Shown in pieces: positions 16,345-26,981 of a stretch of DNA of 64,000 bases (position 1 is its first letter; each line of letters opens with the position of its first letter). The position numbers and the translations under genes are program-made. The DNA is from Sabulicella glaciei (GTDB lineage Bacteria; Pseudomonadota; Alphaproteobacteria; Acetobacterales; Acetobacteraceae): assembly GCF_026183895.1 (NCBI RefSeq), contig NZ_JAPFQI010000008.1, positions 97,976 to 161,975 of the forward strand, read 5' to 3'. A model generated the notes under the pieces. It saw only the letters and a program-made list of their open reading frames with translations, ran no database searches and was not told the origin of the DNA.

Positions 16345-17255
16345 TGCGCCTCGCCTTCATGGGCAGCCCGGACTTCTCCGTGCCGGCGCTGCAGGCGCTG
16401 GTGGCGGCGGGGCACGAGGTGGCGGCGGTGTATTGCCAGCCGCCCCGCCCAGCAGGGCGCGGCCAGCGCGAAACCCCCTGCCCCGTCCACCGCGGGGCGC
16501 TGGAGATGGGGCTGCCGGTCCGCACCCCGGCGAGGGTGCGGCGCGACGCGGCGGAGCACGAGGCGTTCCGCGCGTTGCGCCTGGATGCGGCGGTGGTCGC
16601 GGCCTATGGGCTGATCCTTCCCCTGCCGATGCTGGAGGCGCCGCGCCACGGTTGCCTCAACATCCACGCCTCGCTGCTGCCGCGCTGGCGCGGCGCCGCG
16701 CCCATCCAGTCGGCCATCCTGCACGGCGACAGGGAAAGCGGCGTCACCATCATGCGGATGGACGAAGGGCTGGACACTGGCCCTATGCTTCTGCGTGAAG
16801 CCATCGCACTGCCGCCTCGCGCCACCACCCCTTGGCTGCACGACGCGCTGAGCGAAATGGGCGCCCGCCTCATCCTGCGCGCCTTGGATCAGCTTCCCGA
16901 AGCGGTGCCGCAGCCCGAGGAGGGCGTGACCTACGCCGCCAAGCTTTCGAAGGCCGACGGGATGCTGGATTGGCGGGAGCCGGCCGAAGCGCTGGACCGG
17001 CGGGTGCGGGCGATGAATCCCTGGCCGGGCGCCTTCTTCACCCATCGCGGCGAGACGTTTCGCGTGCTGGAGGCGGAACCCGCCCGGGGCGTGGGCAAGT
17101 CCGGCACGATCCTGCCCGGCCCCGGTCTGACGGTCGCCTGCGACACGGGCGCGCTGCGCCTGCTGCGGCTGCAGCGCGCAGGCCGCGCCGCCATGGATGC
17201 GGACGCGCTGCGACGCGGCTTCGATTTCGGCGCATGCCTCGATACGCCCTGCTGA
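16344..17255 (+). CDS. fmt: Methionyl-tRNA formyltransferase
   Basis: 303 aa, standard length. The N-terminus [19 protein letters not shown] is the family signature. The core motif [18 protein letters not shown] (~102-119) carries the catalytic His and the formyl-donor site. [16 protein letters not shown] and a C-terminal OB-fold region with NPWPGAFF follow. It formylates initiator Met-tRNA using 10-formyl-tetrahydrofolate. The ATG overlaps the def stop by one base and the end overlaps truA by 22 bp, so the three genes are tightly coupled. Confidence 0.96.
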   Translation: MRLAFMGSPDFSVPALQALVAAGHEVAAVYCQPPRPAGRGQRETPCPVHRGALEMGLPVRTPARVRRDAAEHEAFRALRLDAAVVAAYGLILPLPMLEAPRHGCLNIHASLLPRWRGAAPIQSAILHGDRESGVTIMRMDEGLDTGPMLLREAIALPPRATTPWLHDALSEMGARLILRALDQLPEAVPQPEEGVTYAAKLSKADGMLDWREPAEALDRRVRAMNPWPGAFFTHRGETFRVLEAEPARGVGKSGTILPGPGLTVACDTGALRLLRLQRAGRAAMDADALRRGFDFGACLDTPC

Positions 17256-18007
17256 TCGCCTATCGCGGCGAGGGATTCCACGGCTGGCAGCGTCAACCCG
17301 GCCTCGTGACGGTGCAGGAGGTGTTGGAGGACGCGGCGGCCAAGCTGAATGGCGGCATCGTTCCCACGGTCGTTGCGGCCGGGCGCACCGATAGCGGCGT
17401 CCATGCCGAGGGGCAGGTGGCGGAGGTGGAAGTCTCGTCGGAACTGCCGCCGACGCGGCTGCGCGCGGCGCTCGACTTCCACACGCGGCCGCATCCCTTG
17501 TCCGTCCGCGCCGCGGCCCCGGCGCCGGAGGGCTGGTCGCCACGCTTCTCGGCGCGGATGCGCCACTACCGCTACCGCATCCTCAACCGCCCGGCCCGGC
17601 CGGCGCTGGAGGAAGGGCAGGTCTGGCACGTGCCGCAGCCGCTCGATGCCGGGGCGATGCACCGGGCGGCGCAGCGCCTGCTGGGCCGGCACGATTTCTC
17701 CGCCTTCCGCGCCGCCTCATGCCAGGCCAAGGACGCGTTGCGGACGCTGGACCGGCTGGATGTGACGCGCGAGGGGGAGGAAGTGGTGATCCACGTCTCC
17801 GCCCGCTCCTTCCTGCATCACCAGGTCCGCAACCTGGCGGGCACGCTGCATCCGGTCGGGCGCGGGCAGCGCGGGGAGGAATGGCCGCGCGCCGTGCTGG
17901 ACGGGCGCGACCGCCGCGCGGCGGGACAAACCGCGCCGCCCGAAGGCCTGTGCTTAATGAGCGTGGAATATGACGAGAAGCTGGACTGGCAGGCGGGGCC
18001 CGCCTGA
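17234..18007 (+). CDS. truA: tRNA pseudouridine(38-40) synthase
   Basis: 257 aa from the ATG at 17234 ([21 protein letters not shown]). The catalytic Asp lies in [16 protein letters not shown] (about residues 47-62), and HYRYRILNR and [16 protein letters not shown] appear later in the expected order. TruA converts uridines 38-40 of the anticodon stem to pseudouridine. It overlaps the end of fmt by 22 bp. The stop lies directly against the convergent stop of the membrane protein at 18008. Confidence 0.95.
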   Translation: MPRYALLIAYRGEGFHGWQRQPGLVTVQEVLEDAAAKLNGGIVPTVVAAGRTDSGVHAEGQVAEVEVSSELPPTRLRAALDFHTRPHPLSVRAAAPAPEGWSPRFSARMRHYRYRILNRPARPALEEGQVWHVPQPLDAGAMHRAAQRLLGRHDFSAFRAASCQAKDALRTLDRLDVTREGEEVVIHVSARSFLHHQVRNLAGTLHPVGRGQRGEEWPRAVLDGRDRRAAGQTAPPEGLCLMSVEYDEKLDWQAGPA

Positions 18008-18580
18008 TCAGCCCCCGCCGGCGATGCGTGCGGAAAGCCCGCCGATGAACAGCCCGATCGCCACGTCGAGCAGCACGAACATCACCGCCGTCGCGCCCAC
18101 CACACCCAGCGCCTCGCGCGTCACGAACCATTCGAGCCACAGCGCGTAGCCCAGCGCGACGAGGCCCATCGCATTGCTCAGCCACGTCGGCGCGCCCAGC
18201 AGCACGGGCACCGCCAGCACGGCGAGCAGCAGGTATTGGACGAGGTTGGACCAGTTCCAGGCAGCCAGGAAATGCGGCCAACGCCCGAGGCGCTGCGCCT
18301 GCTCCGCCAGCACGCGCGAAGCCAGGGCGAAACCGGCCCAGGACAGGACGAAGCCGACGAGTTCCGCCAGCAACCCCAGGACGAGGCCGCCGCGCGGCGC
18401 ACCCTGTTGAGACCAGGCGAGCAGGCGCAAGCCAAGGAAGGCCGGAAGGCAGATCAGCGCCGCGCGGAAGGAATGCAGCGCCCCCGCCTCGGTGGGCGGA
18501 AGGAGCAGCAGTCCCTCTGCCCGCCCACGCGCAAAAAGCATCGCCGCGGCAATCCCGTCCGCGATGCGCGGCGTGCTCAT
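18008..18580 (-). CDS. Hypothetical integral membrane protein
   Basis: 190 aa with about five hydrophobic segments (near residues 40-55, 65-88, 113-130, 137-152 and 160-182). No recognised domain. The ATG at 18580 overlaps the dapE stop codon (ATGA), so translation is coupled to dapE. The Trp-rich middle (WPHFLAAWNWSN) and the end of helix five (VAIGLFIGGLSARI) are visible but not diagnostic. I cannot assign a function; dapE linkage does not prove a role in lysine synthesis. Confidence 0.7.
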   Translation of the reverse strand: MSTPRIADGIAAAMLFARGRAEGLLLLPPTEAGALHSFRAALICLPAFLGLRLLAWSQQGAPRGGLVLGLLAELVGFVLSWAGFALASRVLAEQAQRLGRWPHFLAAWNWSNLVQYLLLAVLAVPVLLGAPTWLSNAMGLVALGYALWLEWFVTREALGVVGATAVMFVLLDVAIGLFIGGLSARIAGGG

Positions 18581-19705
18581 CCCCGGAGGCACTCGTGAAG
18601 GACTCGGACATAGAGGCGCGACAGGGCGCGCAGTTCCTCCACCGGCACGTTCTCGTCCACCTGATGCAGGGTGCGGCCCAGCCCGCCCAGCTCCGCGACT
18701 GGGCAGCAGCGTGCGATGAAGCGCGCGTCGGAAGTGCCGCCCCCCGTGTCCAGCTTCGCCTCCACCCCCGCCTCCTCGCGCACCGCGCGGCGCAGCGCCT
18801 CGACAAAGGGGCCCGGCGCGGTGAGGAAGCTTTCGCCCGATACCTCGATCCGCAGGTCGTGGCGCGGGGCGTGGCGACCCAGGGCGTCGCGGATACGCGC
18901 GGCCAGCGCCTTCGAATCGTGCCGGTCGTTGAAGCGGATGTTGAGGAAGCAGGACGCCTCCTCCGGGATCACGTTGGTGGCCGCGTTGTCCACCCGCATC
19001 CCCGTCACCTGGAGCGTCGAGGGCTCGAAATGCTCGGAGCCGTGGTCCAACGGTTCCGCCGTCAGTTCGTCGAGCACGCGGATCAGGCGGTGGATCGGGT
19101 TGTCGGCCTTGTGCGGGTAGGCGCTGTGACCCTGCTTCCCCTGCACGGTGATCCAGGCGTTCATGCTGCCACGCCGGCCGATCTTGATCGTGTCGCCCAG
19201 TGCTTCGCGGCTCGTCGGCTCGCCCACCACGCACATGTCGGGGACGTGGCCGTTCGCCTCCATCCATTCGAGCACGCGCTTCGTGCCGTTCACCGACGGG
19301 CCTTCCTCGTCCCCCGTGATGAGGAGGCTGATCGAGCCCGGATGGTCCGGGTTCTCCGCGAGGAAGTCCGAAAGCCCCGCGACGAAGGCGGCGATGCCGC
19401 CCTTCATGTCGCAGGCGCCGCGCCCGTACAGCACCCCGTCGCGCACCGTCGCGGCAAAGGGGTTGTCCGTCCAGCGCGAAGGATCGCCGGGCGGCACCAC
19501 GTCGGTGTGGCCGCAATACAGGAAATGCGGCGAGGCGGCGCCGCGCCGCGCGAAGAGGTTGTCCACCTCGTCGAAGCGCAGCCGCTTGCAGGCGAAGCCC
19601 AGCCGCTCCAGCGCCCGCTGCACCGTGTCCAGCGCCCCGTCATCGGCCGGCGTGACCGAGCGGCAGCGGATCAGCGCCTGCGCGAGCGGCAGCGGGTCCG
19701 CCGCC

Positions 19706-19713
<8 letters not shown>
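18577..19713 (-). CDS. dapE: Succinyl-diaminopimelate desuccinylase
   Basis: 378 aa, the standard DapE length. The metal ligands are in [11 protein letters not shown] (~66-76), [16 protein letters not shown] (~96-111) and [18 protein letters not shown] (~131-148). It hydrolyses N-succinyl-LL-2,6-diaminopimelate to LL-diaminopimelate in lysine and peptidoglycan synthesis. It overlaps dapD by 8 bp and the membrane protein by 4 bp, forming a dapD-dapE-orf operon. Confidence 0.95.
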
Positions 19714-20530
<817 letters not shown>

Positions 20531-20589
20531 GCTGTCGTGCCCCGATGATGAAACCGGCGACGCTTCGCAGCGGTGGGCCAGGGTGTCAA

Positions 20590-21177
20590 TCAGCCCTGCT
20601 CCAGCTCGGAATCCCAGTAGAGGTAGTCGCGCCAGCTTTCGTGCAGATGGTTGGGTGGGAAGGCGCGCCCGTTATCCTGCAATTCCCAGCTCGTCGGTTG
20701 GCGGGGGGTCTGGAGTGGCAGCATGTGGCACTCGCGCGGCATGCGGTTCCCCTTGCGGAGGTTGCACGGCCCGCATGCGGCCACGACGTTGTCCCAGGAA
20801 GTGCGCCCGCCCTTGGAGCGCGGGACGACGTGGTCGAAGGTGAGGTCCTGCGCCGGGAAGCCGTCGCCGCAATACTGGCACTCGAAGCGGTCGCGCAGGA
20901 ACACGTTGAAGCGGGTGAAGGCCGGGCGCCGCGCCGCCGGGATATATTCGCGCAGCGCGATCACCGAGGGCAAGCGCATCGCGAAGGACGGGGAGCGCAC
21001 CTCCGTCTCGTATTCGCTCAGCACCGAGACGCGGTCGAGCACGACGGCCTTCACCGCGTCCTGCCATGCCCAGACCGAAAGGGGGAAATAGGAGAGCGGC
21101 CGGAAATCGGCATTGAGAACGAGGGCCGGGAAGCCGCCCGGCCCGTGGATTTGTGGGATCAGACTGCCATCGGGCAA
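20590..21177 (-). CDS. HNH endonuclease
   Basis: 195 aa when started at the TTG at 21177, preceded on the minus strand by GGAGG with an 8-base gap; this start decides the N-terminus because upstream residues up to a GTG at 21279 look non-coding. The HNH core reads CQYCG (first Cys pair), [28 protein letters not shown] (second Cys pair), from about residue 105. It is a zinc-stabilised beta-beta-alpha-metal nuclease. This small stand-alone HNH group is common in Alphaproteobacteria; it may cut foreign DNA or serve repair. Function not deducible. Confidence 0.85.
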   Translation of the reverse strand: MPDGSLIPQIHGPGGFPALVLNADFRPLSYFPLSVWAWQDAVKAVVLDRVSVLSEYETEVRSPSFAMRLPSVIALREYIPAARRPAFTRFNVFLRDRFECQYCGDGFPAQDLTFDHVVPRSKGGRTSWDNVVAACGPCNLRKGNRMPRECHMLPLQTPRQPTSWELQDNGRAFPPNHLHESWRDYLYWDSELEQG

Positions 21178-21340
21178 ACCGGGAGCCTCCGCGCCTGGAC
21201 GGGGCGGAAGCCGGAGCCCTGCTGGCTCCGGATTCGCCGGCCGCCACAAGATGTGGTGACTGCATGACACCAATACCACAACGCCGCAACCCGGTTCATG
21301 GGTTGTTTCATGCGGCCGTCACTTGTACGCAGGCCAGGCC

Positions 21341-22159
21341 ATGGAGGACGTCACCCGCTTCGCCCCCTCGCCGACCGGCCTCCTGCATCTCGGCCACGCG
21401 CATTCCGCGATCTTCGCGCGGCGCTGGGGCACGCGCTGCCTCCTGCGGATCGAGGACATCGACGCGACCCGCTGCCGTCCCGAATGGATCGCCGCGCTGG
21501 AGGAGGATCTCGCCTGGCTGGGGCTGCGCTTCGACGGGCCGGTCTGGCGGCAATCCTCCCGCATGGCGGAATACGCCCGAGCCCTGGCAGCGCTGGAGCG
21601 GCGCGGCCTGCTTTATCCCTGCTTCTGCACCCGGGCCGACATCGCGGCCGCCGGCAGCGCGCAGCACGGGCCTTCGGGCCTCGTCTATCCCGGCACCTGC
21701 CGGGGGCTCTCGCACGCGGAGGCCGGGTCGCGCATCGCCGCCGGACAGGCCTATGCGCTGCGCCTCGACGTAGCGCGTGCCATGGAGGAGACCGGCCCCC
21801 TTTCCTTCCATGAGCGCGGACGGGGACGGCTGCATTGCGACCCGCTGGCGCATGGCGACGTGGTGCTGGCGCGCAAGGACGTGCCCGCCTCCTATCATCT
21901 CTGCGTTTCGTTGGACGACGCGGCGCAGGGCGTCACGCTGGTGACGCGCGGCGAGGATCTGCTGGAAGCGACTTCCATCCACCGCCTGCTCCAGGCGCTG
22001 ATGGGATGGCCGGAGCCGGATTATGCCCACCACGCGCTGATCCTCGGCCCGGACGGGCGGCGCCTCGCCAAGCGGGACGGCGCGCCGAGCCTGCGCTCGC
22101 TGCGCGAGGGGGGGCACGACCCGGCCGTCGTGCGGGCCATGGCCGGCTTCCCCGATTGA
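21341..22159 (+). CDS. gluQ: Glutamyl-Q tRNA(Asp) synthetase
   Basis: 272 aa from the ATG at 21341 (MEDVTRF); an upstream in-frame start at 21323 is less likely. FAPSPTGLLHLGHAHSA is the class I HIGH region, and GRRLAKRDGAPSL the KMSKS-like loop. The enzyme is the catalytic half of a glutamyl-tRNA synthetase without an anticodon-binding domain. Conserved Cys pairs (CFC, TC) form the zinc site. It charges queuosine-34 of tRNA(Asp) with glutamate. The 164-bp gap upstream holds no signal beyond weak repeats near 21289-21305. Confidence 0.93.
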   Translation: MEDVTRFAPSPTGLLHLGHAHSAIFARRWGTRCLLRIEDIDATRCRPEWIAALEEDLAWLGLRFDGPVWRQSSRMAEYARALAALERRGLLYPCFCTRADIAAAGSAQHGPSGLVYPGTCRGLSHAEAGSRIAAGQAYALRLDVARAMEETGPLSFHERGRGRLHCDPLAHGDVVLARKDVPASYHLCVSLDDAAQGVTLVTRGEDLLEATSIHRLLQALMGWPEPDYAHHALILGPDGRRLAKRDGAPSLRSLREGGHDPAVVRAMAGFPD

Positions 22160-22175
22160 ACCTATCCTCCCCCGC

Positions 22176-23060
22176 GTGACCCAGCGCTCCACCGGCCTCG
22201 TCTTTCTGCTGATCTGTGCGCTGGGCTGGGGCTCCAACTGGCCGGTCGTGAAGGTGCTGCTGGCCGAGATGCCGCCCATGGCGACGCGCGGCTGGGCCGG
22301 GCTGGCGGCGGCCTCGTGCTTCGCGCTGGGGGCGCGGGCCTTCGGCATCAGCCTTAACGTGCCTCGCGCGCAGCGGCCGAGGCTGGTGCTCTACTCCATC
22401 CTCAACGTCGCTTCCTGGATGGGCTTCGTCACCTTCGCCCTGCTGTGGCTGAAGGCGAGCGAGGGGGTCATCCTCGGCTCCACCGCGCCGGTGATCGCGG
22501 TGCTGCTCGCATGGCTCATCCTGGGCGAGCGGCCGGGCTGGCCGCGCCTGCTGGGGCTGGCGCTGGCGGTGGGCTCCATCGCTGTGCTCTTCGCCGGACG
22601 GGGCGCGGAATTCAGCCTCGAGAAGCTGCCCGGGCTGGGCCTGATGCTCTGCGCCACGACACTCTTCGCCCTGGCGACGGTGCTGGCGAAGCGGCGGCCG
22701 CTGAGCCTCCACCCCGTCGCGGTGACGACGTGGCAACTCGCCATCGGGATGACGCCGCTGCTGCTCTACTCGATCCTGTTCGAGGAGGTGGCGTGGTCCG
22801 CGCTGGACATGCGGGCCTGGGTGTTCCTGGGCTGGATGGCGGCCGTGCCGCTCGGCCTCGCCTATCTCGGCTGGTTCGGCGCGCTGCAGCGCCTGCCCGC
22901 CACCACCTGCACCATGGGCACGCTGCTGGTCCCGGTGGTCGGCGTGCTGGGCGGCGCGCTGGTGCTGGACGAACCGCTGGGCTGGCGGGAGGCGGTGGCG
23001 CTGCTCGGCACGATCGGCGGGGTGGCGCTGGCACTGCGCGCGGGCGAGAAGCGTGCATGA
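22176..23060 (+). CDS. EamA/DMT-family transporter
   Basis: 294 aa with about 10 hydrophobic helices in two EamA repeats. The start is GTG at 22176 (TGLVFLLICALGWGSNWPVV). The first repeat includes AWLILGERPGWPRLLGLALAV; the second VPLGLAYLGWFGALQRLPAT and ALVLDEPLGWREAVALLGT, typical of drug/metabolite exporters. It is an inner-membrane exporter of unknown substrate. Its TGA overlaps the ATG of the methyltransferase that follows (ATGA). Confidence 0.88.
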   Translation: MTQRSTGLVFLLICALGWGSNWPVVKVLLAEMPPMATRGWAGLAAASCFALGARAFGISLNVPRAQRPRLVLYSILNVASWMGFVTFALLWLKASEGVILGSTAPVIAVLLAWLILGERPGWPRLLGLALAVGSIAVLFAGRGAEFSLEKLPGLGLMLCATTLFALATVLAKRRPLSLHPVAVTTWQLAIGMTPLLLYSILFEEVAWSALDMRAWVFLGWMAAVPLGLAYLGWFGALQRLPATTCTMGTLLVPVVGVLGGALVLDEPLGWREAVALLGTIGGVALALRAGEKRA

Positions 23061-24238
23061 CCCCCCTTCCCCTGCTTCGCCTCATGCCCGGCCGCGACCG
23101 TCGGGTGAAGTTCGGCCATCCCTGGATCTTCAGCAACGAGATCCGCATGACGCCGGAGGCGCGGGCCTTGCCCCCCGGCACACCCGTCGGCATCGAGGGC
23201 GATGACGGGGTCGGGCATGGCGTCTGGCAATTCAACCCGCACAGCCTGATCGCCGCCCGCATCCTCGACCGCCGCCGCGACACGGCGCCCGACACGGCTT
23301 GGTTCCGCGACCGCCTCGCCGCCGCGCTGGCGCTGCGGGAGCGGCTGGGCGTGCCGCGCTTCTGCCGCCTCGCCCATGCCGAGGCGGATGGGCTGCCGGG
23401 GCTCGTGGTGGACCGGTTCGACGACGTGCTGGCCGTGCAGGCCAACACCGCCGGGATGGATGCCGCCCTGCCGCTGATCGTGGAGGCGCTGCGCGACCTG
23501 CTGGCGCCGCGCGCGGTCCTGCTGCGCAACGACAGCGCGGTGCGGCGCCTGGAGGGGCTCGCGGAGGAAACCCGCCTCGCCATGGGCGAGGAGGCGGTGG
23601 CACGGGTGGAGGAAGGCGGGCTGCGCTTCGAGGTGGACCTGCTTTCGGGCCAGAAGACCGGCTGGTTCTTCGACCAGCGCGAGAACCGGGCGCGGGTCGC
23701 ATCGCTGGCGCGGGGCGCCTGGGTGCTGGATGCCTTTTGCCACACGGGAGGCTTCGGGCTGCTCGCCGCGAAGGCTGGCGCCGCCTCGGTCACGCTGCTG
23801 GACCGCTCGCAGCCCGCGCTGGACCTCGCCCTGACCAGCGCCGAGGCCAATGGGCTGGAGGGCGTTTCCGCCCTGCGCGGCGACGCGATGGACGTGATGG
23901 AGCGGCTGATCGGCGAGGGCCGGCGCTTCGGCGTGGTGGTGGCGGACCCGCCCGCCTTCGCCAAGAGCCGCAAGGACATCCCGGCCGCGTTGCGCGCCTA
24001 TGGCCGCCTGGCCCGCCTTTCCGCCTCCTTGGTCGAGCCGGGCGGGTTCCTGTTCATCGCCTCCTGCTCCCACCATGCCGAACCGGGGGCCTTCTTCGAG
24101 GCGGTGGGGACCGGCGTGTTCCGCGCCCGCCGCACCGGGCGGATCCTTTGGACCGGCGGCGCCGGTCCGGACCATCCGGTGCATCCCATGCTGCCGGAGA
24201 GCGCTTACCTGAAGGCCCAGCTTTTCCAGCTCGATTAG
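23057..24238 (+). CDS. RlmI-like class I SAM-dependent rRNA methyltransferase
   Basis: 393 aa. The N-terminus (MPGRDRRVKFGHPWIFSNEI) is a PUA-like domain typical of the RlmI/RlmK group, and the Rossmann methyltransferase domain starts near residue 200 (VDLLSGQKTGWFFDQRENR). Motif I is LDAFCHTGGFGLLAAKAG (~228-245), and VADPPAFAKSR (~301) is motif IV. The enzyme probably methylates a ribosomal RNA cytosine. ATGA overlap with the transporter suggests translational coupling only. The symbol is not given because paralogues exist. Confidence 0.9.
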   Translation: MTPLPLLRLMPGRDRRVKFGHPWIFSNEIRMTPEARALPPGTPVGIEGDDGVGHGVWQFNPHSLIAARILDRRRDTAPDTAWFRDRLAAALALRERLGVPRFCRLAHAEADGLPGLVVDRFDDVLAVQANTAGMDAALPLIVEALRDLLAPRAVLLRNDSAVRRLEGLAEETRLAMGEEAVARVEEGGLRFEVDLLSGQKTGWFFDQRENRARVASLARGAWVLDAFCHTGGFGLLAAKAGAASVTLLDRSQPALDLALTSAEANGLEGVSALRGDAMDVMERLIGEGRRFGVVVADPPAFAKSRKDIPAALRAYGRLARLSASLVEPGGFLFIASCSHHAEPGAFFEAVGTGVFRARRTGRILWTGGAGPDHPVHPMLPESAYLKAQLFQLD

Positions 24239-24246
24239 GGGAACCC

Positions 24247-24627
24247 ATGCCCTCGGCCATGGATCGCGGCTACCGCATCAGCCGCTACGCCGCCGGACCC
24301 GTCGCCACGCGGATCGGCGAGCCCTCGCCCAGCGCCGATGCCTGGATGGCGGAGCACCGCGCCGCCTCGCTCGTCCTCATCACGGCCTGGAACCCGATGA
24401 GCCGCCCGATGCCGCGGCGCTGGAACGAGGAAGCCCATCGCCGGCTCCTGCGCGTCCTGAAGGGCCGGCCGGTGGCGGAGGGGTGGTCGGGCAACGGCCC
24501 GTGGCAGGAATGGACGGTCGCGACTCCGGGCGGGGTGCGGCTGGGCCGCCGCCTGTGCCGGATCTTCCGCCAGCGCGCCTTCGTCCTGCTGCGCCGGAAC
24601 CGGAGGACCCTGCTGGTCTATTCGTGA
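24247..24627 (+). CDS. DUF3293 domain-containing protein
   Basis: 126 aa, soluble, rich in Arg. The segment ASLVLITAWNPMSRPMPR with a following EEAHRRLL helix matches the DUF3293 pattern, in which ITAxNP is conserved. Function is unknown. It begins 8 bp after the methyltransferase stop with a GGGGAACCC leader and overlaps the convergent small membrane protein by 10 bp. Likely co-transcribed with the preceding two genes. Confidence 0.7.
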   Translation: MPSAMDRGYRISRYAAGPVATRIGEPSPSADAWMAEHRAASLVLITAWNPMSRPMPRRWNEEAHRRLLRVLKGRPVAEGWSGNGPWQEWTVATPGGVRLGRRLCRIFRQRAFVLLRRNRRTLLVYS

Positions 24628-24803
24628 TCCGCGCGGTCGAAATGGGCGGCGACGATCCGGTAGGCCCAGATCACCGCCAGAACCACCACCAGCAGCCCGA
24701 CCTGCTCCGCGGTCACCTCGAAATGCGCCCGCGTGGCGAGGAAGAGCCCTCCCGCGGCCAGGAGGATCGCCGCGGCGAGTCGGAGGATCAGGCCGGTTTC
24801 CAT
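24618..24803 (-). CDS. Small two-helix membrane protein
   Basis: 61 aa. Two hydrophobic segments (ILRLAAAILLAAGGLFLAT and VGLLVVVLAVIWAYRIVA) predict a membrane hairpin. The ATG at 24803 follows a GGGAAAGG Shine-Dalgarno. It overlaps the end of the DUF3293 gene by 10 bp and lies 13 bp after the patatin gene on the same strand, so it is probably its last operon member. No homologous function known to me. Confidence 0.6.
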   Translation of the reverse strand: METGLILRLAAAILLAAGGLFLATRAHFEVTAEQVGLLVVVLAVIWAYRIVAAHFDRADHE

Positions 24804-24816
24804 GCCTTTCCCTTAG

Positions 24817-25881
24817 CTAGAGGTAGCGTTGGATGTCGAGTGTGCTTTCCTTGCCGATGCGGCTGCCTCGCTCGCGCAGGAACTCGTCCGCCGCCTCGCG
24901 CCCATAGTCGCGCAGTGTCTGGAGGAAGTCCCAGTCGCCGTTGAACTTGGTGGACAACTTGAAGGCGCGCATCCGTGCCTCGTCCTCGATGGCGTGCAGG
25001 AAGATGCGGCGGTAGCGCGGCTGCTCCAGCCGCCCGGCCTCCAGCATGCGCTGCACGAAGTCGATGGCGCGCATTTCCGACATCAGCGAGGCGTTGAAGC
25101 TGATCTCGTTCAACCGGTTCAGGATGTCGGAGGTCGAGGTCGGCAGCTCGGGCCGCAGCAGCGGGTTGAGCTGCACCAGCACGATGTCCGAGGCCAGGCG
25201 GTCGTGGTAGAGCGGCCAGAGGGCCGGATTGCCCAGGTAGCCGCCATCCCAGTAGGCCTCGCCGTCGATCTCCACGGCGCGGAAGATGTTGGGCAGGCAG
25301 GCGGAGGCAAGCAGCGCGTCCACCGTGATCTCCGGCCGCGTGAACACCTTGGGCTTGCCGGTGCGGACGTTGGTGGCCGAGATGAACAGCCGGATGGCGG
25401 TCTTGTCTGCCCGCAGCCGCGCGAGGTCCAGGCTTTCTTCCAGCGCCTTCCGGAGCGGGTTGAACTCCATGGTGAAGGGGTTGAACTGGTAGGGCGACAG
25501 GAGGCGCGTCACCGTGTCGAAGGCGTTCCAGGCGACGCTGTAGGTGAGGTCCCAGCCCCACAGCGCCTTTTCCACCGGCGTCGAGCGCAGGGGCGACACG
25601 GCGAACTTGCTGCCGAGGGACCGCCAGAACCGCTCCAGGGCCGCCTTGGCGCCCATCCGCCCGCCTTCCAGCATGCCGAGGGCGAAGATGGCGCCATTGA
25701 TGGCCCCGGCCGAGGTGCCGGACAGGCCGTCGAACTCCAGGTCCTCCTCCTCGAGGAGGCGGTCCAGCGCGCCCCAGGTGAAGGCCCCGTGCGTGCCGCC
25801 CCCTTGCAGCGCCAGGTTGATGCGGCGGCGCACCGGGCGAGCGGCTGCGGGGGCGGACAGGCCTTGGGGAACGCTGTCCAT
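24817..25881 (-). CDS. Patatin-like phospholipase
   Basis: 354 aa. Family marks: the oxyanion motif LALQGGGTHGAFTWGALDRL (about 24-43), the nucleophile elbow GLSGTSAGAING with Ser near residue 58, and DGGYLGNPAL with the catalytic Asp near 217. Such proteins hydrolyse acyl esters of membrane lipids or PHA-type substrates. Its ATG overlaps the stop of the 3-hydroxybutyrate dehydrogenase gene (TGATG). The pairing of patatin and 3-hydroxybutyrate dehydrogenase is seen in several alphaproteobacteria and fits polyhydroxybutyrate or lipid turnover, but this is inference. Confidence 0.9.
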   Translation of the reverse strand: MDSVPQGLSAPAAARPVRRRINLALQGGGTHGAFTWGALDRLLEEEDLEFDGLSGTSAGAINGAIFALGMLEGGRMGAKAALERFWRSLGSKFAVSPLRSTPVEKALWGWDLTYSVAWNAFDTVTRLLSPYQFNPFTMEFNPLRKALEESLDLARLRADKTAIRLFISATNVRTGKPKVFTRPEITVDALLASACLPNIFRAVEIDGEAYWDGGYLGNPALWPLYHDRLASDIVLVQLNPLLRPELPTSTSDILNRLNEISFNASLMSEMRAIDFVQRMLEAGRLEQPRYRRIFLHAIEDEARMRAFKLSTKFNGDWDFLQTLRDYGREAADEFLRERGSRIGKESTLDIQRYL

Positions 25882-26657
25882 CAGGCCGCCAGCCAGCCCC
25901 CGTCGATGGACAGGGCGGCGCCGTTCACCCCGCCGGAATCCGGCCCGACGAGCCAGAGCGCCATGCGCGCCACCTCGTCCACCTCGATCCAGCGCTTGGA
26001 AGGCTGCTTGGCGAGGAGATGGTCCTTCAGCGCCGCCTCCTCCGAAATGCCGTGCTTCTCGGCCAGCGGCTTCACCTGCGCCTCGGCCAGCGGGGTGCGG
26101 ACGAAGCCCGGGCAAATCGCGTTGCAGGTGATGTTCTCCTCCGCGACCTCCAGCGCCACGGACTTGGTCAGCCCCACCACGCCGTGCTTCGCGGCGACAT
26201 AGGCCGTCTTGAAGGGCGAGGCGACGAGGCCGTGCGCCGAGGCGACGTTGATGATCCGCCCATGGCCGCGCTGCTTCATCCCCGGCAGCGCCGCGGCGAT
26301 GGCATGGAAGTTGGACGACAGGTTGATGGCGATGATGGCGTCCCACTTCTCGGGCGGGAACTCCTCGACCGGCGAGACGAACTGGATCCCCGCATTGTTC
26401 ACGAGGATGTCCAGTCGCCCGAACTGGGCCTCCGCGTTGGCCACCATGGCGCCGACCTCGGCGGGCTTGCTCATGTCGGCGGGGCTGTGGGGGGCGTCGC
26501 CCACGGCGGCGCGGGCGGCGGCGATCTCCTCCGGCTTGCCGAAGCCGTTGAGCATGACGCGGGCCCCGGCCCGGTGCAGAAAGGTCGCGATCGCAAGCCC
26601 GATGCCGCTGGTGGAGCCGGTGACGAGGGCCGCCTGACCTTCGAGGGTGCGTTCCAT
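25881..26657 (-). CDS. bdhA: D-3-hydroxybutyrate dehydrogenase
   Basis: 258 aa short-chain dehydrogenase. The Rossmann motif is TGSTSGIGLAIATFL (~14-28), NNAGIQFVSPVEEFP (~87), and the catalytic YVAAK (Tyr and Lys, ~153). KSVALEVAEENITCNAICPGFVRTPL and QPSKRWI near residue 220 are specific to 3-hydroxybutyrate dehydrogenases. It oxidises D-3-hydroxybutyrate to acetoacetate with NAD, in polyhydroxybutyrate degradation. It is translationally coupled to the patatin gene downstream. Confidence 0.9.
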   Translation of the reverse strand: MERTLEGQAALVTGSTSGIGLAIATFLHRAGARVMLNGFGKPEEIAAARAAVGDAPHSPADMSKPAEVGAMVANAEAQFGRLDILVNNAGIQFVSPVEEFPPEKWDAIIAINLSSNFHAIAAALPGMKQRGHGRIINVASAHGLVASPFKTAYVAAKHGVVGLTKSVALEVAEENITCNAICPGFVRTPLAEAQVKPLAEKHGISEEAALKDHLLAKQPSKRWIEVDEVARMALWLVGPDSGGVNGAALSIDGGWLAA

Positions 26658-26719
26658 GAGGCGCGCGGTCCTGATGCTGTTCCGGCAAGCGAATAGGCGC
26701 TTTGCTGCGACGCCGCAAC

Positions 26720-26749
26720 TTGACGGCGGGTCCGCATGATCCCTATACC
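26720..26749 (+). promoter_or_regulatory. Sigma-70-type promoter candidate for the rpmH cluster
   Basis: TTGACG (26720-26725), 18 bases, then TATACC (26744-26749). The site lies about 75 bp before the rpmH GTG in a 167-bp divergent region between bdhA and rpmH. It fits the housekeeping consensus closely for a GC-rich genome. Confidence 0.5.
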
Positions 26750-26824
26750 GCCCCTCCGAACGGGGCGCGGCGACGCGGGCCCGTGCTTTTCTTTGTTAGC
26801 CTTCTTGTTTCTGGGAGTTCCGCC

Positions 26825-26959
26825 GTGAAGCGCACCTATCAGCCCTCCAAGCTCGTCCGCAAGCGCCGGCACGGCTTCCGCGCCCGCATGGCGACGGTGG
26901 GCGGCCGCAAGGTGCTGGCCAACCGCCGCTCCAAGGGCCGCTCCAAGCTCAGCGCCTGA
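26825..26959 (+). CDS. rpmH: 50S ribosomal protein L34
   Basis: 44 aa, full length. [20 protein letters not shown] and [14 protein letters not shown] are the L34 signatures. The start codon is GTG at 26825, with GGGAG a few bases upstream. It is a 50S subunit protein. It heads the conserved rpmH-rnpA-yidD-yidC-yihA-argB cluster; a dnaA gene is not present upstream. Confidence 0.98.
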   Translation: MKRTYQPSKLVRKRRHGFRARMATVGGRKVLANRRSKGRSKLSA

Positions 26960-26981
26960 GGCGCACCCGCGGGCTTCGGCC